Shown piece by piece: positions 25,966 to 34,765 of a stretch of 64,000 nt of DNA. A program made the position numbers and the translations under genes. Origin of the DNA: Prevotella sp. AGR2160. GTDB taxonomy: Bacteria > Bacteroidota > Bacteroidia > Bacteroidales > Bacteroidaceae. The notes under the pieces were generated by a model that made no database searches, was not told the DNA's origin, and worked only from the letters and a program-made list of their open reading frames with translations. The DNA lies in the NCBI RefSeq assembly GCF_000424185.1, contig NZ_AUJK01000002.1:248001-312000 (forward strand), given 5' to 3'. Each line of letters opens with the position of its first letter. Position 1 is the stretch's first letter.

Positions 25966-25995
25966 AAGTAAAAAAGTAAAAAAGTAAAAAAGTAA
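25966..25995 (+). repeat. GTAAAAAA microsatellite after secA
   Basis: Three to four units directly after the secA stop; same family as 22447-22479. Confidence 0.75.
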
Positions 25996-26027
25996 GTGGC
26001 CGCCATGTTGCGGCCACGCACCCACTT
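25994..26027 (+). repeat. Palindromic repeat, family A (copy 3)
   Basis: GTGGCCGCC...GCGGCCACGCA with outer arms AAGTGG/CCACTT. It starts 29 bases after the secA stop, in secA sense. Confidence 0.75.
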
Positions 26028-26042
26028 AATCGGATTATATAC

Positions 26043-26112
26043 AAAAAGACAGAGTAACAGATAAAAACATATACTGCGCAGTGTATGTAAAATCTGTTAC
26101 TCTGTCTTTTTT
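26043..26112. repeat. Palindromic repeat, family D (copy 1), terminator-like
   Basis: Arms AAAAGACAGAGTAACAGAT and its complement enclose a GCGCAG centre. The T-run at the right end and A-run at the left end would make a bidirectional terminator. The first 29 bases of its reverse complement are identical to the left of 28420-28487. A half-copy (GGTTACTCTGTCT) follows at 26123-26135. Confidence 0.8.
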
Positions 26113-26157
26113 ATGTTTGATCGGTTACTCTGTCTAAAAAAATCTATACCTACTGTT

Positions 26158-26184
26158 GCGGAACATAATCAATTATGTCCCTAC
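26158..26184. repeat. Palindromic repeat, family B (copy 2)
   Basis: GCGGAACATAATC...GATTATGTTCC-type palindrome in the AT-rich gap after secA. Confidence 0.6.
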
Positions 26185-26580
26185 TATGCATTAAGTAAAG
26201 GATTGAGAATCGCACGAAATTCAGCAAACGAACATCTGGCCGCAAATACGCCGAAAATGACGGACTTTCTTATCTCACTGATTATCAAAGTTTTAAAATT
26301 TTCAATGTATTTTTCATATTCTAAACCACATAAATATTCGCATATCTATACGCTATTCGAGACTTTTTTCAATGAATATACAGAAAATCTCACGCATTTT
26401 TCAAAATCCGGAAGGCATTTACGAGTCGTATCTATCGTAGAGAATTTTCTCTGCACGATGTTTACGCAATTTTCCGCGAAAGATATTTTCCTCACGCCGA
26501 AGATTTGCCATCTCCACCTATCATTTCCAAGATTCCTTTCTCTAGAACTGAAAAACAGAGGAAGGGAAAAATTCTAAAGT
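26185..26580. other. AT-rich gap without a convincing gene
   Basis: About 400 bases of AT-rich sequence. A 154-codon frame crosses it but begins inside repeat DNA, lacks a promoter or leader, has codon use unlike the neighbours and matches no family I know. I see no origin boxes, tRNA or insertion-sequence ends. It looks like degenerate intergenic sequence. Confidence 0.5.
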
Positions 26581-26583
26581 TTT

Positions 26584-26617
26584 CAGTCAGTGTCATCATC
26601 CGCTGACTGTTTTTTTT
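26584..26617 (+). terminator. Hairpin with T-run in the accessory pocket
   Basis: CAGTCAG ... CTGACTG stem followed by eight T residues. It sits just before a family B repeat and may terminate transcripts entering from the left. Confidence 0.65.
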
Positions 26618-26623
26618 AACAAT

Positions 26624-26651
26624 GTAGGGACATGATTCATCATGTCCCTAC
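26624..26651. repeat. Palindromic repeat, family B (copy 3, type copy)
   Basis: GTAGGGACATGATTC and its complement form an almost perfect palindrome. It starts two bases beyond the stop of the minus-strand gene fragment at 26654. Confidence 0.75.
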
Positions 26652-26653
26652 GT

Positions 26654-27032
26654 TTACTTTTTTACCTTTATAACTTCACCATTATCCAGCAGAAGAATCT
26701 GGATGCCCTCGTAGTCCTTGAACGATTGTTGACCGGCAAGGTTATAACGACGGACGACACGGGAGGCGGGGACTGCAGTAACGGTCTTGACGGCCGTGGG
26801 ATCATGATCGTCCCCAGCATCTTTCTCGATCAGGAAACGGATATTGCCCAACTCGCAACTCTCATTACTGACTCCGGAGTATTCATAGACGCGGAGCTGC
26901 AAGTCAGCCGTCTTCGTGGTGTCTATTCCCTCAAAACTGTAGTTGGAATGCCTCGTAAATGGCAAGGGCATTATGGACGCGGAGTTGAATGGAATCATTA
27001 GGATAGTCATCCAACACCTCGTATATTTCCAT
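26654..27032 (-). pseudogene. Remnant of a secreted or surface protein with YNLAGQ C-terminal tail
   Basis: Two frames together make one gene-like run. The first, from ATG at 27032, reads MEIYEVLDDYPNDSIQLRVH... for 33 codons and stops at 26931. The second continues in another frame (ADLQLRVYEYSGVSNES ...) to a stop at 26654 and ends RRYNLAGQQSFKDYEGIQIL. That ending matches the tail of the intact secreted protein at 27271 (YNLAGQRVSKAYKG). A frameshift between them, and the lack of a signal peptide, suggest a broken copy. An alternative is two unrelated spurious frames. Confidence 0.5.
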
Positions 27033-27210
27033 GTTTGAGATTTCTCATCTAATTTCTCTTTTCTCTTCTTTGACTGCAAATTTACATCTTTTTTAAGATA
27101 TAGAAAAGAATTGATTAGTATTTTTTTCCTTTCTCTCCCGTTTACATGACATTTCCCTTTTCGCTTTCGTTTTTCTCCCCTTTTCTTCATCATTTTTTAA
27201 CACGCAAAAC

Positions 27211-27241
27211 TTGACACGTATGTAATTTTTTTGTATCTTTG
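27211..27241 (+). promoter_or_regulatory. Promoter of the secreted protein gene
   Basis: TTGA (27211-27214), a 19-nt spacer and TATCTTTG (27234-27241). The -7 box is consensus and the -33 box is one base off. The leader is about 25 nt to 27271. Confidence 0.6.
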
Positions 27242-27270
27242 CCATGTAAAACCTATAAAAATAACTGATT

Positions 27271-28311
27271 ATGAAGAAAATTTTACGCTTATCGCTCATG
27301 CTCTGCATGATGCTCGTTTCAACCGTTGCCAGCGCCGCTGACGCCTACAAGACGCTGACATTCCCCGCACCGACGCAGGATGCCGTTGGCGCTTACAACA
27401 AGTCTTGGAATGCTACTGGTGCCGACGGACAGAAATGGACCATCTACGGCTTCAACAACAACAAAAACAGTAGCTCTTGGACGTACATCAAATGTGGTAA
27501 CAAGACGCAAGCCGGAGTGGCCTATATCGAGACGGCAGTGGCTGTGGACAAGGCCATCGGTAACATCGTGGTGACCATCGACAAGTTCAGTGCCGACTAT
27601 GTCAACAGTGTCAAGCTGCTCGTTGCCAAAGATACCACCACCGCCTCCTTCGCTGCCCCCGAGCAGACCATCGATGTCAGTGCCGCACAGGGCGACATCA
27701 CGATCCCCGTCACCACTCCCGCAGCCAACAAGTGCTACCGCCTGGTCTTTGACTGCAAGAAAGGTACTACAAATGGTTTCGTTCAGGTCTCTAAGGTAGC
27801 CCTCTACGAGCAGGGCTCGACGCCGACAATCGTTGACATCTCCAACACCAAGGAGACCGCTTACACCATCGCTAAGGCCAAGGCACTCATCGATGCCGGT
27901 GAGGGCCTCGCTACCAACGTGTATGTAAAAGGTATCGTTTCCAGCAAGCCGTCTTATTCCTCCACTTACAAGAATATCAATTATTACATCAAGGACGATA
28001 TCAATTCCACGACTGACAGTCTGGAAGTATACGGTGGTAACGGATTGGACAACAAGACCTTTGAGGACGAAGCCAGTGTGGATGTCCACGAGGGCGATGA
28101 GGTCATCGTCTATGGTCAGCTGACAAAGTTCAAGACCACGTATGAAATCAACAAGGGCAACTACATCGTTTCCCTCGTCTCCACGGGCATCGCTACTCCG
28201 AAGGCCGCAGTGGTCAACGCCAACACTCCGGTGTACAACCTCGCCGGCCAGCGCGTCAGCAAGGCCTACAAGGGCATCGTCGTTGTTAACGGAAAGAAAT
28301 ACGTGAAGTAA
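27271..28311 (+). CDS. Secreted protein with OB-fold-like domain and YNLAGQRV tail
   Basis: 346 residues. A signal peptide (MKKILRLSLMLCMMLVSTVA) is followed by a beta-rich region (about 25-185; WTIYGFNNNKNSSS, CYRLVFDC) and then a second beta domain (about 195-310). The latter's ATNVYVKGIVSS, KNINYYIKDD and DEVIVYGQLTKF pattern resembles the OB-fold-like domain common in Prevotella surface proteins. It ends in the PVYNLAGQRVSKAYKG ... NGKKYVK tail, found on many secreted proteins of the genus and possibly a sorting or anchoring signal. Function unknown. A broken gene with the same tail lies just upstream on the other strand. Confidence 0.8.
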   Translation: MKKILRLSLMLCMMLVSTVASAADAYKTLTFPAPTQDAVGAYNKSWNATGADGQKWTIYGFNNNKNSSSWTYIKCGNKTQAGVAYIETAVAVDKAIGNIVVTIDKFSADYVNSVKLLVAKDTTTASFAAPEQTIDVSAAQGDITIPVTTPAANKCYRLVFDCKKGTTNGFVQVSKVALYEQGSTPTIVDISNTKETAYTIAKAKALIDAGEGLATNVYVKGIVSSKPSYSSTYKNINYYIKDDINSTTDSLEVYGGNGLDNKTFEDEASVDVHEGDEVIVYGQLTKFKTTYEINKGNYIVSLVSTGIATPKAAVVNANTPVYNLAGQRVSKAYKGIVVVNGKKYVK

Positions 28312-28321
28312 AACATCCCTT

Positions 28322-28370
28322 TGCAGGGGCCGTCCCTTGTGGCGGCCCGCCGTCGGTACGACGGATGAAT
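28322..28370 (+). repeat. Dispersed repeat, family E (intergenic copy)
   Basis: 28322-28348 (TGCAGGGGCCGTCCC... GGCGGCCC) is the exact reverse complement of 2721-2747 inside the HU-LysM gene. It starts ten bases after the stop of the secreted-protein gene. Confidence 0.8.
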
Positions 28371-28377
28371 CCACGAT

Positions 28378-28407
28378 GTGCGGGACATGATTCATCATGT
28401 TCCACCC
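28378..28407. repeat. Palindromic repeat, family B (copy 4)
   Basis: CGGGACATGATTC...ATCATGTTCCACC, a diverged palindrome between family E and family D elements. Confidence 0.65.
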
Positions 28408-28419
28408 ACACCGGGAATA

Positions 28420-28487
28420 AAAAAGACAGAGTAACAGATTTTACATATGCCGCGCAGTATATGTAGAATCTGTTATTCTGTCTTTTC
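28420..28487. repeat. Palindromic repeat, family D (copy 2), terminator-like
   Basis: AAAAAAGACAGAGTAACAGA ... TCTGTTATTCTGTCTTTT around a GCGCAG centre. It closely matches the reverse complement of 26043-26112. With E and B it makes a repeat cluster filling the 300-base gap after the secreted-protein gene. Confidence 0.8.
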
Positions 28488-28591
28488 GTTTATATTGAAC
28501 CACTCGATAAAACATGTGGACGAGATGCCTCCATCAATGATCATCAATATTGATGGAGCCATTTCCACAGAGAATATTCGTTGAATCATGG

Positions 28592-28618
28592 GCGGAACAT
28601 GATAAATCATGTCCCTAC
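28592..28618. repeat. Palindromic repeat, family B (copy 5)
   Basis: GCGGAACATGAT...ATCATGTCCCTAC. Its right end overlaps the stop codon of the 49-aa membrane protein at 28615. Confidence 0.7.
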
Positions 28619-28764
28619 CCTACAAACAGAAAATAATATATCCCCGCCAGGAAGAAAACGGCGATGAGGATACGGAAAAGACAGAACGTGATCTTCTTGA
28701 ACAGCCAGATGCCCACGATCAGGAACACCAAGGCCATGACGTAATTGGTGAAGTCTGACATCAT
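28615..28764 (-). CDS. Small hydrophobic membrane protein (49 aa)
   Basis: 49 residues, MMSDFTNYVMALVFLIVGIW... A first membrane helix (about 8-22), a short KK turn and a second helix (about 27-47, ILIAVFFLAGIYYFLF), giving a hairpin with few charges. The start at 28764 directly abuts the stop of the RluA-type synthase at 28765, suggesting translational coupling. I recognise no family. It is below the size most gene finders accept. Confidence 0.65.
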   Translation of the reverse strand: MMSDFTNYVMALVFLIVGIWLFKKITFCLFRILIAVFFLAGIYYFLFVG

Positions 28765-29664
28765 CTACAGGTTTTTAATGAAATTGTTCGGTATCGGTGT
28801 CTCAAATTCCAACGGCTGATGCGTCACGGGATGATAGAAACACAGACGGTAGGCATGGAGACACAGCCGGCCACAAGGATCATCCCCATTACCATATTTA
28901 ATATCGCCACAGACGGGATGCCCCATATCCGCCGTATGCACGCGGATCTGATTCTTACGCCCCGTCTCCAAGCGGAACTCCACGAGACTATGCTCAACAC
29001 TTCTTTTGAGAACATGATAATGCGTCACGGCATATTTGCCGCCATTATCCACGGGTGACGAATAAGTGATATACGCCTTGTTATCCTTCAGCCAGTTGGC
29101 TACCGTCCCCTCATCATCCACCATCTCTCCCGAGACGAGGGCAACATAACGGCGGTCGAAGACCGTATGATGCCAGTCCTCCTCCAGCGCCAGCGCCGTG
29201 TCCTTGTCCTTGGCATAGATCATCAGCCCCGACGTGTCACGGTCCAGGCGGTGCACGACATGCGCCTGACAGTTCTGCCGCGTGGCATGGAAATACTCGT
29301 CGAGCACGGTCTTGCAGTTCAGCGTCGAATGGCCGGCCGCCATACTCAGGATGCCCTCCCGCTTGTCGATGACGACGAGCCAACGGTCCTCATAAACGAT
29401 CTTCAGCCAACGGCTCTTCCACGTCACGCGGTTGCGCTTCGTCTTCGAGACGCTGACCTTCATGCCCGGCTTCAGCGGATAGTCGTATTTCGTCACCGTC
29501 TTGCCGTTGACACGGATGCCACGGCCCTGGAGCGTCGCCTTCACCTTCGTGCGGCTCTCCCCTTTCAAGGTCTCCAGGAGCCACTCCAGCAGCGGCGCCT
29601 CATGGTCCACACGGTAATGGGCATAGTCGCCCTGACTCATCTTGCCTGGTTGATGCATTGTCAT
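28765..29664 (-). CDS. RluA-family pseudouridine synthase with S4 domain
   Basis: 299 residues from the ATG at 29664 (MTMHQPGKMSQGDYAHYRVD); an in-frame ATG at 29685 overlaps the -7 box (29683-29690) and is rejected. An S4-like RNA-binding segment (RTKVKATLQGRGIRVNGKTV) is followed by the catalytic motif HRLDRDTSGLMIYAK, with the catalytic Asp in RLDRDTSG, and by GRKNQIRVH. This is the rRNA/tRNA uridine-to-pseudouridine family; the target site cannot be read. The small membrane protein follows directly. Confidence 0.92.
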   Translation of the reverse strand: MTMHQPGKMSQGDYAHYRVDHEAPLLEWLLETLKGESRTKVKATLQGRGIRVNGKTVTKYDYPLKPGMKVSVSKTKRNRVTWKSRWLKIVYEDRWLVVIDKREGILSMAAGHSTLNCKTVLDEYFHATRQNCQAHVVHRLDRDTSGLMIYAKDKDTALALEEDWHHTVFDRRYVALVSGEMVDDEGTVANWLKDNKAYITYSSPVDNGGKYAVTHYHVLKRSVEHSLVEFRLETGRKNQIRVHTADMGHPVCGDIKYGNGDDPCGRLCLHAYRLCFYHPVTHQPLEFETPIPNNFIKNL

Positions 29665-29682
29665 ATTTCTTATTTTTTGATG

Positions 29683-29714
29683 CAAAGTTACAATATATTT
29701 GACAAATGCACAAA
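29683..29714 (-). promoter_or_regulatory. RluA-family gene promoter
   Basis: Minus-strand TTTG (29711-29714), a 20-nt spacer and TAACTTTG (29683-29690), a perfect match. It places the start downstream of 29683. Confidence 0.7.
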
Positions 29715-29720
29715 TGTTCC

Positions 29721-29752
29721 TTAGGTCATTTCAGAAAAAAATCGTACCTTTG
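29721..29752 (+). promoter_or_regulatory. ABC-F gene promoter
   Basis: TTAG (29721-29724), a 20-nt spacer and TACCTTTG (29745-29752). The -7 box is consensus and the -33 box is poor. It is divergent from the RluA-family promoter. Confidence 0.5.
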
Positions 29753-29774
29753 CACGCAAATAATGATCAGATAA

Positions 29775-31400
<1,626 letters not shown>

Positions 31401-31404
31401 CGTA

Positions 31405-31422
31405 ATGCCAACATCGTGGCAT
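31405..31422 (+). promoter_or_regulatory. Palindrome upstream of grpE
   Basis: ATGCCA...TGGCAT, six-base arms around six bases, directly next to ATAACTTTTG, which is close to a -7 box. It could be an operator or a small hairpin of the grpE-dnaJ transcript. Weak. Confidence 0.3.
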
Positions 31423-31461
31423 AACTTTTGCAAGTCATTGAGCAAAAATCAAAAAATTGCA

Positions 31462-32079
31462 ATGATGTCTGAAAAAGAAAAGAAAAATATCCATGTAGAG
31501 GACGGCGACGCGCAGAAGGCCGCCCAGGAAGAACAGAAAACGGTGAATACTGACAAAAAGGCAGACACCGAAGAGAAAAAAGCTGACGAGGCCGCCAAGG
31601 ATCAAAAAGAGGAGAAGGACCAGAAGGCCGCTGATCCGCTGGCAGAGGCCCAGCAGCAGGTGGCCGAGCTGAAGGACAAATACCTCCGCTCCGTCGCCGA
31701 GTTTGACAACTACCGCAAGCGCACGCTGAAGGAGAAGGCCGACCTCATCCTCAACGGCGGCGAGAAGACCATCAAGGCCATCCTCCCCGTCGTCGATGAC
31801 TTCGAGCGTGCCCTCGCCAACGACAAAGATAAGGACGGCAAGGCCCTCCGGGAGGGTATGGAACTCATCCTGCGCAAGTTTGAGAAGACCCTCGAGAGTC
31901 TCGGCGTCAAGAAGATTGATACGAAGGATAAAGATTTCAATACGGAGAATATGGAGGCCGTCGCGATGGTCCCGGGAATGGGCGATGACAAGAAAGGAAA
32001 AGTCATCGACTGTGTCCTTACGGGCTATACCCTCAACGATAAGGTGATCCGCCACGCCAAGGTGGCCGTTGGTCAGTAA
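31462..32079 (+). CDS. grpE: Heat-shock nucleotide-exchange factor GrpE
   Basis: 205 residues from ATG at 31462 (MMSEKEKKN; the second Met at 31465 is equally possible). An acidic, Lys/Glu/Ala-rich coil occupies residues 1-75, then the GrpE core: KDKYLRSVAEFDNYRKRT (long helix) and VPGMGDDKKGKVIDCVL with the C-terminal beta wing (LTGYTLNDKVIRHAKVAVGQ). It exchanges ADP on DnaK. dnaJ follows by 33 bp; dnaK is not in the window. Confidence 0.95.
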   Translation: MMSEKEKKNIHVEDGDAQKAAQEEQKTVNTDKKADTEEKKADEAAKDQKEEKDQKAADPLAEAQQQVAELKDKYLRSVAEFDNYRKRTLKEKADLILNGGEKTIKAILPVVDDFERALANDKDKDGKALREGMELILRKFEKTLESLGVKKIDTKDKDFNTENMEAVAMVPGMGDDKKGKVIDCVLTGYTLNDKVIRHAKVAVGQ

Positions 32080-32112
32080 TCATTCCGGCTCAACCTATTC
32101 CCCACTATTATT

Positions 32113-33282
32113 ATGGCTCAGAAAAGAGATTATTACGAGGTCCTTGGTGTCGCCAAGGACGCGTCAGCAGACGAGATCAAACGGGCATACCGTAAACTCG
32201 CCATCAAATATCACCCCGACCGTAACCCCGGCAACAAAGAGGCCGAGGAGAAATTCAAGGAGGCCGCGGAGGCCTATGATGTCCTCCATGACCCGCAGAA
32301 ACGTCAGCAGTACGACCAGTTCGGCTTCGACGGTCCACAAGGCGGCTTTGGTGGTTTCAGCGGTGGCATGGACATGGATGATATCTTCTCCATGTTCGGT
32401 GATATCTTCGGCGGTCACAGCGGCTTCGGAGGCTTCAGTGGCTTCGGTGGCGGCTTCGGCGGCGGTCACGCGCAGAAACCGCAGTTCCGCGGCAGTGACC
32501 TGCGCCTGACGGTACACCTCACGCTCCAGGAGATCGCTACGGGCGTGACGAAGAAGTTCAAGGTTAAGAAAGACGTCGAGTGTCCTACCTGTCACGGCTC
32601 CGGTGCCGAGGGTGGCGCGCAGCCGCAGACCTGTCCCACCTGTCATGGCACGGGCGTGACGGTAAAGACGGTACGTACGATGCTCGGTATGATGCAGACA
32701 CAGACCACCTGTCCTACCTGCCATGGTGAGGGCACGGTCATCACCCATAAGTGTAAGGACTGCGGCGGCGAGGGTGTTGTCAAAGGCGAAGAGGTCGTTG
32801 AGATCCACATCCCCGCCGGTGTCGCCGAAGGAATGGTCGTCAACGTCCCCGGCAAGGGTAATGCCGGCCGCCACAACGGGGTCAACGGTAATATCCAGGT
32901 CATCGTGAAAGAGGAACCCAACGATACGTTCATCCGCAACGGTCAGGATCTGTATTATAATCTCATCCTCGACCTCCCCACGGCTGTCCTCGGCGGTGAG
33001 GTGGAGATTCCGCTCATCGACGGCACGAAGATCAAGCAGAAGATCGAACCGGGTACACAACCCGGCAAGCAGTTCCGCCTCCACGGCAAGGGCCTCCCCG
33101 CCGTCCAGGGCTACGGCAGTGGCAAGGGTGACATCATCGTCCGTACCACCGTCTATATCCCGAAGACGCTGACGAAGGAGGAGAAGGCAGCCATCGAGGT
33201 CTTCAAAGGTTCCGACAGCACCCAAGCCTCATCAACGGAGAAGAAGTCAATCTTCGATCATATCAAGAACTTGTTCTCGTAG
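32113..33282 (+). CDS. dnaJ: Chaperone DnaJ
   Basis: 389 residues. J domain with the HPD motif ([11 protein letters not shown]), a Gly/Phe-rich linker (about 75-120), four zinc-finger repeats ([32 protein letters not shown]) and C-terminal beta domains. It stimulates DnaK ATPase and delivers unfolded clients. In an operon with grpE. A family A repeat starts 11 bases after its stop. Confidence 0.97.
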   Translation: MAQKRDYYEVLGVAKDASADEIKRAYRKLAIKYHPDRNPGNKEAEEKFKEAAEAYDVLHDPQKRQQYDQFGFDGPQGGFGGFSGGMDMDDIFSMFGDIFGGHSGFGGFSGFGGGFGGGHAQKPQFRGSDLRLTVHLTLQEIATGVTKKFKVKKDVECPTCHGSGAEGGAQPQTCPTCHGTGVTVKTVRTMLGMMQTQTTCPTCHGEGTVITHKCKDCGGEGVVKGEEVVEIHIPAGVAEGMVVNVPGKGNAGRHNGVNGNIQVIVKEEPNDTFIRNGQDLYYNLILDLPTAVLGGEVEIPLIDGTKIKQKIEPGTQPGKQFRLHGKGLPAVQGYGSGKGDIIVRTTVYIPKTLTKEEKAAIEVFKGSDSTQASSTEKKSIFDHIKNLFS

Positions 33283-33292
33283 CTTCCCTTTT

Positions 33293-33326
33293 GTAGGTGG
33301 CCGTCCTATTGCGGCCACGCAAGGGA
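33293..33326 (+). repeat. Palindromic repeat, family A (copy 4)
   Basis: GTAGGTGGCCGTCC...GCGGCCACGCAAGGGA, eleven bases after the dnaJ stop, in dnaJ sense. The exact reverse complement of 1871-1904. Confidence 0.8.
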
Positions 33327-33342
33327 AATATTTTATACATTC

Positions 33343-34629
33343 ATGACGTATCAAGAAACTGTACAATATCTATTCAATAGCACCCCTGTTTTCGAACATG
33401 TGGGTGCTTCTGCGTATAAGGAAGGGCTGGCGAACACAAAGGCCCTCGATGAACATTTCGGGCATCCCCACACCCATTTCCTCTCCGTCCATGTGGCCGG
33501 GACGAACGGCAAGGGCTCTTGCTCCCATACCATCGCCTCCATCCTTCAGGCCGACGGCTATAAGGTGGGACTCTATACCTCCCCACACCTCGTCGACTTC
33601 CGAGAGCGTATCCGGGTCAACGGCGAATGTATCCCCGAAGACTATGTCGTCAACTTCGTGGAAAAGGAGAAGGACTTCTTTGAGCCCCTCCATCCCTCTT
33701 TCTTCGAGCTCACCACGGCACTGGCCTTTAAGTATTTCGCCGACCAGCATGTCGACATCGCCGTCATCGAGGTAGGTCTCGGCGGCCGGCTCGACTGTAC
33801 GAACATCATCCGTCCGATCCTCTCCGTCATCACGAACATCAGTTTCGACCATACGCAGTTTCTGGGCAACACCCTCGGGAAGATCGCGTATGAAAAAGCC
33901 GGTATCATCAAGGAGCGCGTGCCCGTCGTCATCGGTGAGGCCGTGCCCGAGACGCGTATCGTCTTTGAGTCGAAAGCGCAGGAGATGGATGCTACCATCG
34001 TCTTCGCCGAGGACCTGCCGTTGATCATCTCCGCCGACGCTGCCAAAGATGGCGGCCGCAACTATCAGACCCGCTATTTCGGTCCGATACACAGTGAGCT
34101 CGGCGGTATCTATCAGGATAAGAATACGAACACGATCCTCACAGCTTGCCAGCTCCTATATAATAAAGGTGTCATCCGCAATGCCGCCAGCATCTCGAAG
34201 GGCTTCGCTACCGTCTGTGAGGCTACCGGACTCCAGGGACGGTGGCAGAAGCTGCAGGACGACCCGACGGTGATCTGCGACACGGGACATAATGTCGGTG
34301 GATGGCAGTACCTCTCCAAGCAGATCGCCGACCAGCCCTGCAAGACGCGCCGCATCGTCTTCGGCATGGTCGACGACAAGGATATCGATCATGTCCTGTC
34401 CATGATGCCCACGGATGCCGTATTCTACTGGGTACAGCCGGCCTGCAAACGTGCCTTCAGCGTCGATAAGGTCAAGGAGACGGCAGAACGGCACGGACTC
34501 CATGGTACTCCCTTCCCCACCGTCATGGCGGGTTACGAGGCTGCACTGAAGGAGGCGGACAAAGATGACTTCATCTTCGTCGGCGGCTCTTCTTATGTCG
34601 TCGCTGACCTCCTCTCCGGATTGCAATAA
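33343..34629 (+). CDS. folC: Folylpolyglutamate synthase / dihydrofolate synthase FolC
   Basis: 428 residues. Mur-ligase-like ATP loop GTNGKGSCSH, the YTSPHLVDFRERIRVNG block and GLGGRLDCTN, with the C-terminal ligase domain ending ...DLLSGLQ. It adds glutamates to folates (and, in bifunctional members, makes dihydrofolate). The start is 61 bases after dnaJ; a separate promoter was not found. A terminator follows at 34665-34695. Confidence 0.95.
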   Translation: MTYQETVQYLFNSTPVFEHVGASAYKEGLANTKALDEHFGHPHTHFLSVHVAGTNGKGSCSHTIASILQADGYKVGLYTSPHLVDFRERIRVNGECIPEDYVVNFVEKEKDFFEPLHPSFFELTTALAFKYFADQHVDIAVIEVGLGGRLDCTNIIRPILSVITNISFDHTQFLGNTLGKIAYEKAGIIKERVPVVIGEAVPETRIVFESKAQEMDATIVFAEDLPLIISADAAKDGGRNYQTRYFGPIHSELGGIYQDKNTNTILTACQLLYNKGVIRNAASISKGFATVCEATGLQGRWQKLQDDPTVICDTGHNVGGWQYLSKQIADQPCKTRRIVFGMVDDKDIDHVLSMMPTDAVFYWVQPACKRAFSVDKVKETAERHGLHGTPFPTVMAGYEAALKEADKDDFIFVGGSSYVVADLLSGLQ

Positions 34630-34664
34630 CACCGATAATGTTTATAATTAGAAAAAATTAACGT

Positions 34665-34695
34665 CCACTGAATGCAAATTCAGTGGATTTTTTTT
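34665..34695 (+). terminator. Intrinsic terminator after folC
   Basis: CCACTGAAT/ATTCAGTGG stem with a GCAA loop and an eight-base T-run. The T-run continues into the -33 box of the next promoter. Confidence 0.88.
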
Positions 34696-34724
34696 GTCAA
34701 AGTCGTGGATTTTTCGTTACTTTG
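34693..34724 (+). promoter_or_regulatory. galM operon promoter
   Basis: TTTG (34693-34696), a 20-nt spacer and TTACTTTG (34717-34724, one base from TAnnTTTG). The -7 box lies inside the left arm of a 13-bp inverted repeat. Confidence 0.6.
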
Positions 34725-34756
34725 CAATAAATAACAAAACACTATTGCAAAGTAAC
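34716..34756. promoter_or_regulatory. Inverted repeat (candidate operator) at the galactose operon
   Basis: GTTACTTTGCAAT (34716-34728) and its exact reverse complement (34744-34756) are separated by 15 bases. The left arm covers the -7 box, and the right arm ends nine bases before the galM ATG. The left arm lies upstream of the transcript start, so a DNA-binding site is more likely than an RNA hairpin. No regulator gene is adjacent. Confidence 0.65.
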
Positions 34757-34765
34757 TAAAAACGA

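Noticed and set aside
22618..26025. 1135-codon frame antisense to secA
   Set aside because: It mirrors the secA coding sequence; the sense protein is unmistakably SecA, and the antisense translation has no known motif. A by-product of biased codon choice.
26113..26577. 154-codon plus-strand frame in the AT-rich gap
   Set aside because: It starts inside repeat DNA, has no promoter or leader signal, unusual codon use and no recognisable domain.
26041..28500. Insertion sequence or transposon in the repeat-rich pocket
   Set aside because: No transposase frame, no terminal inverted repeats with target duplication; the elements are short palindromes.
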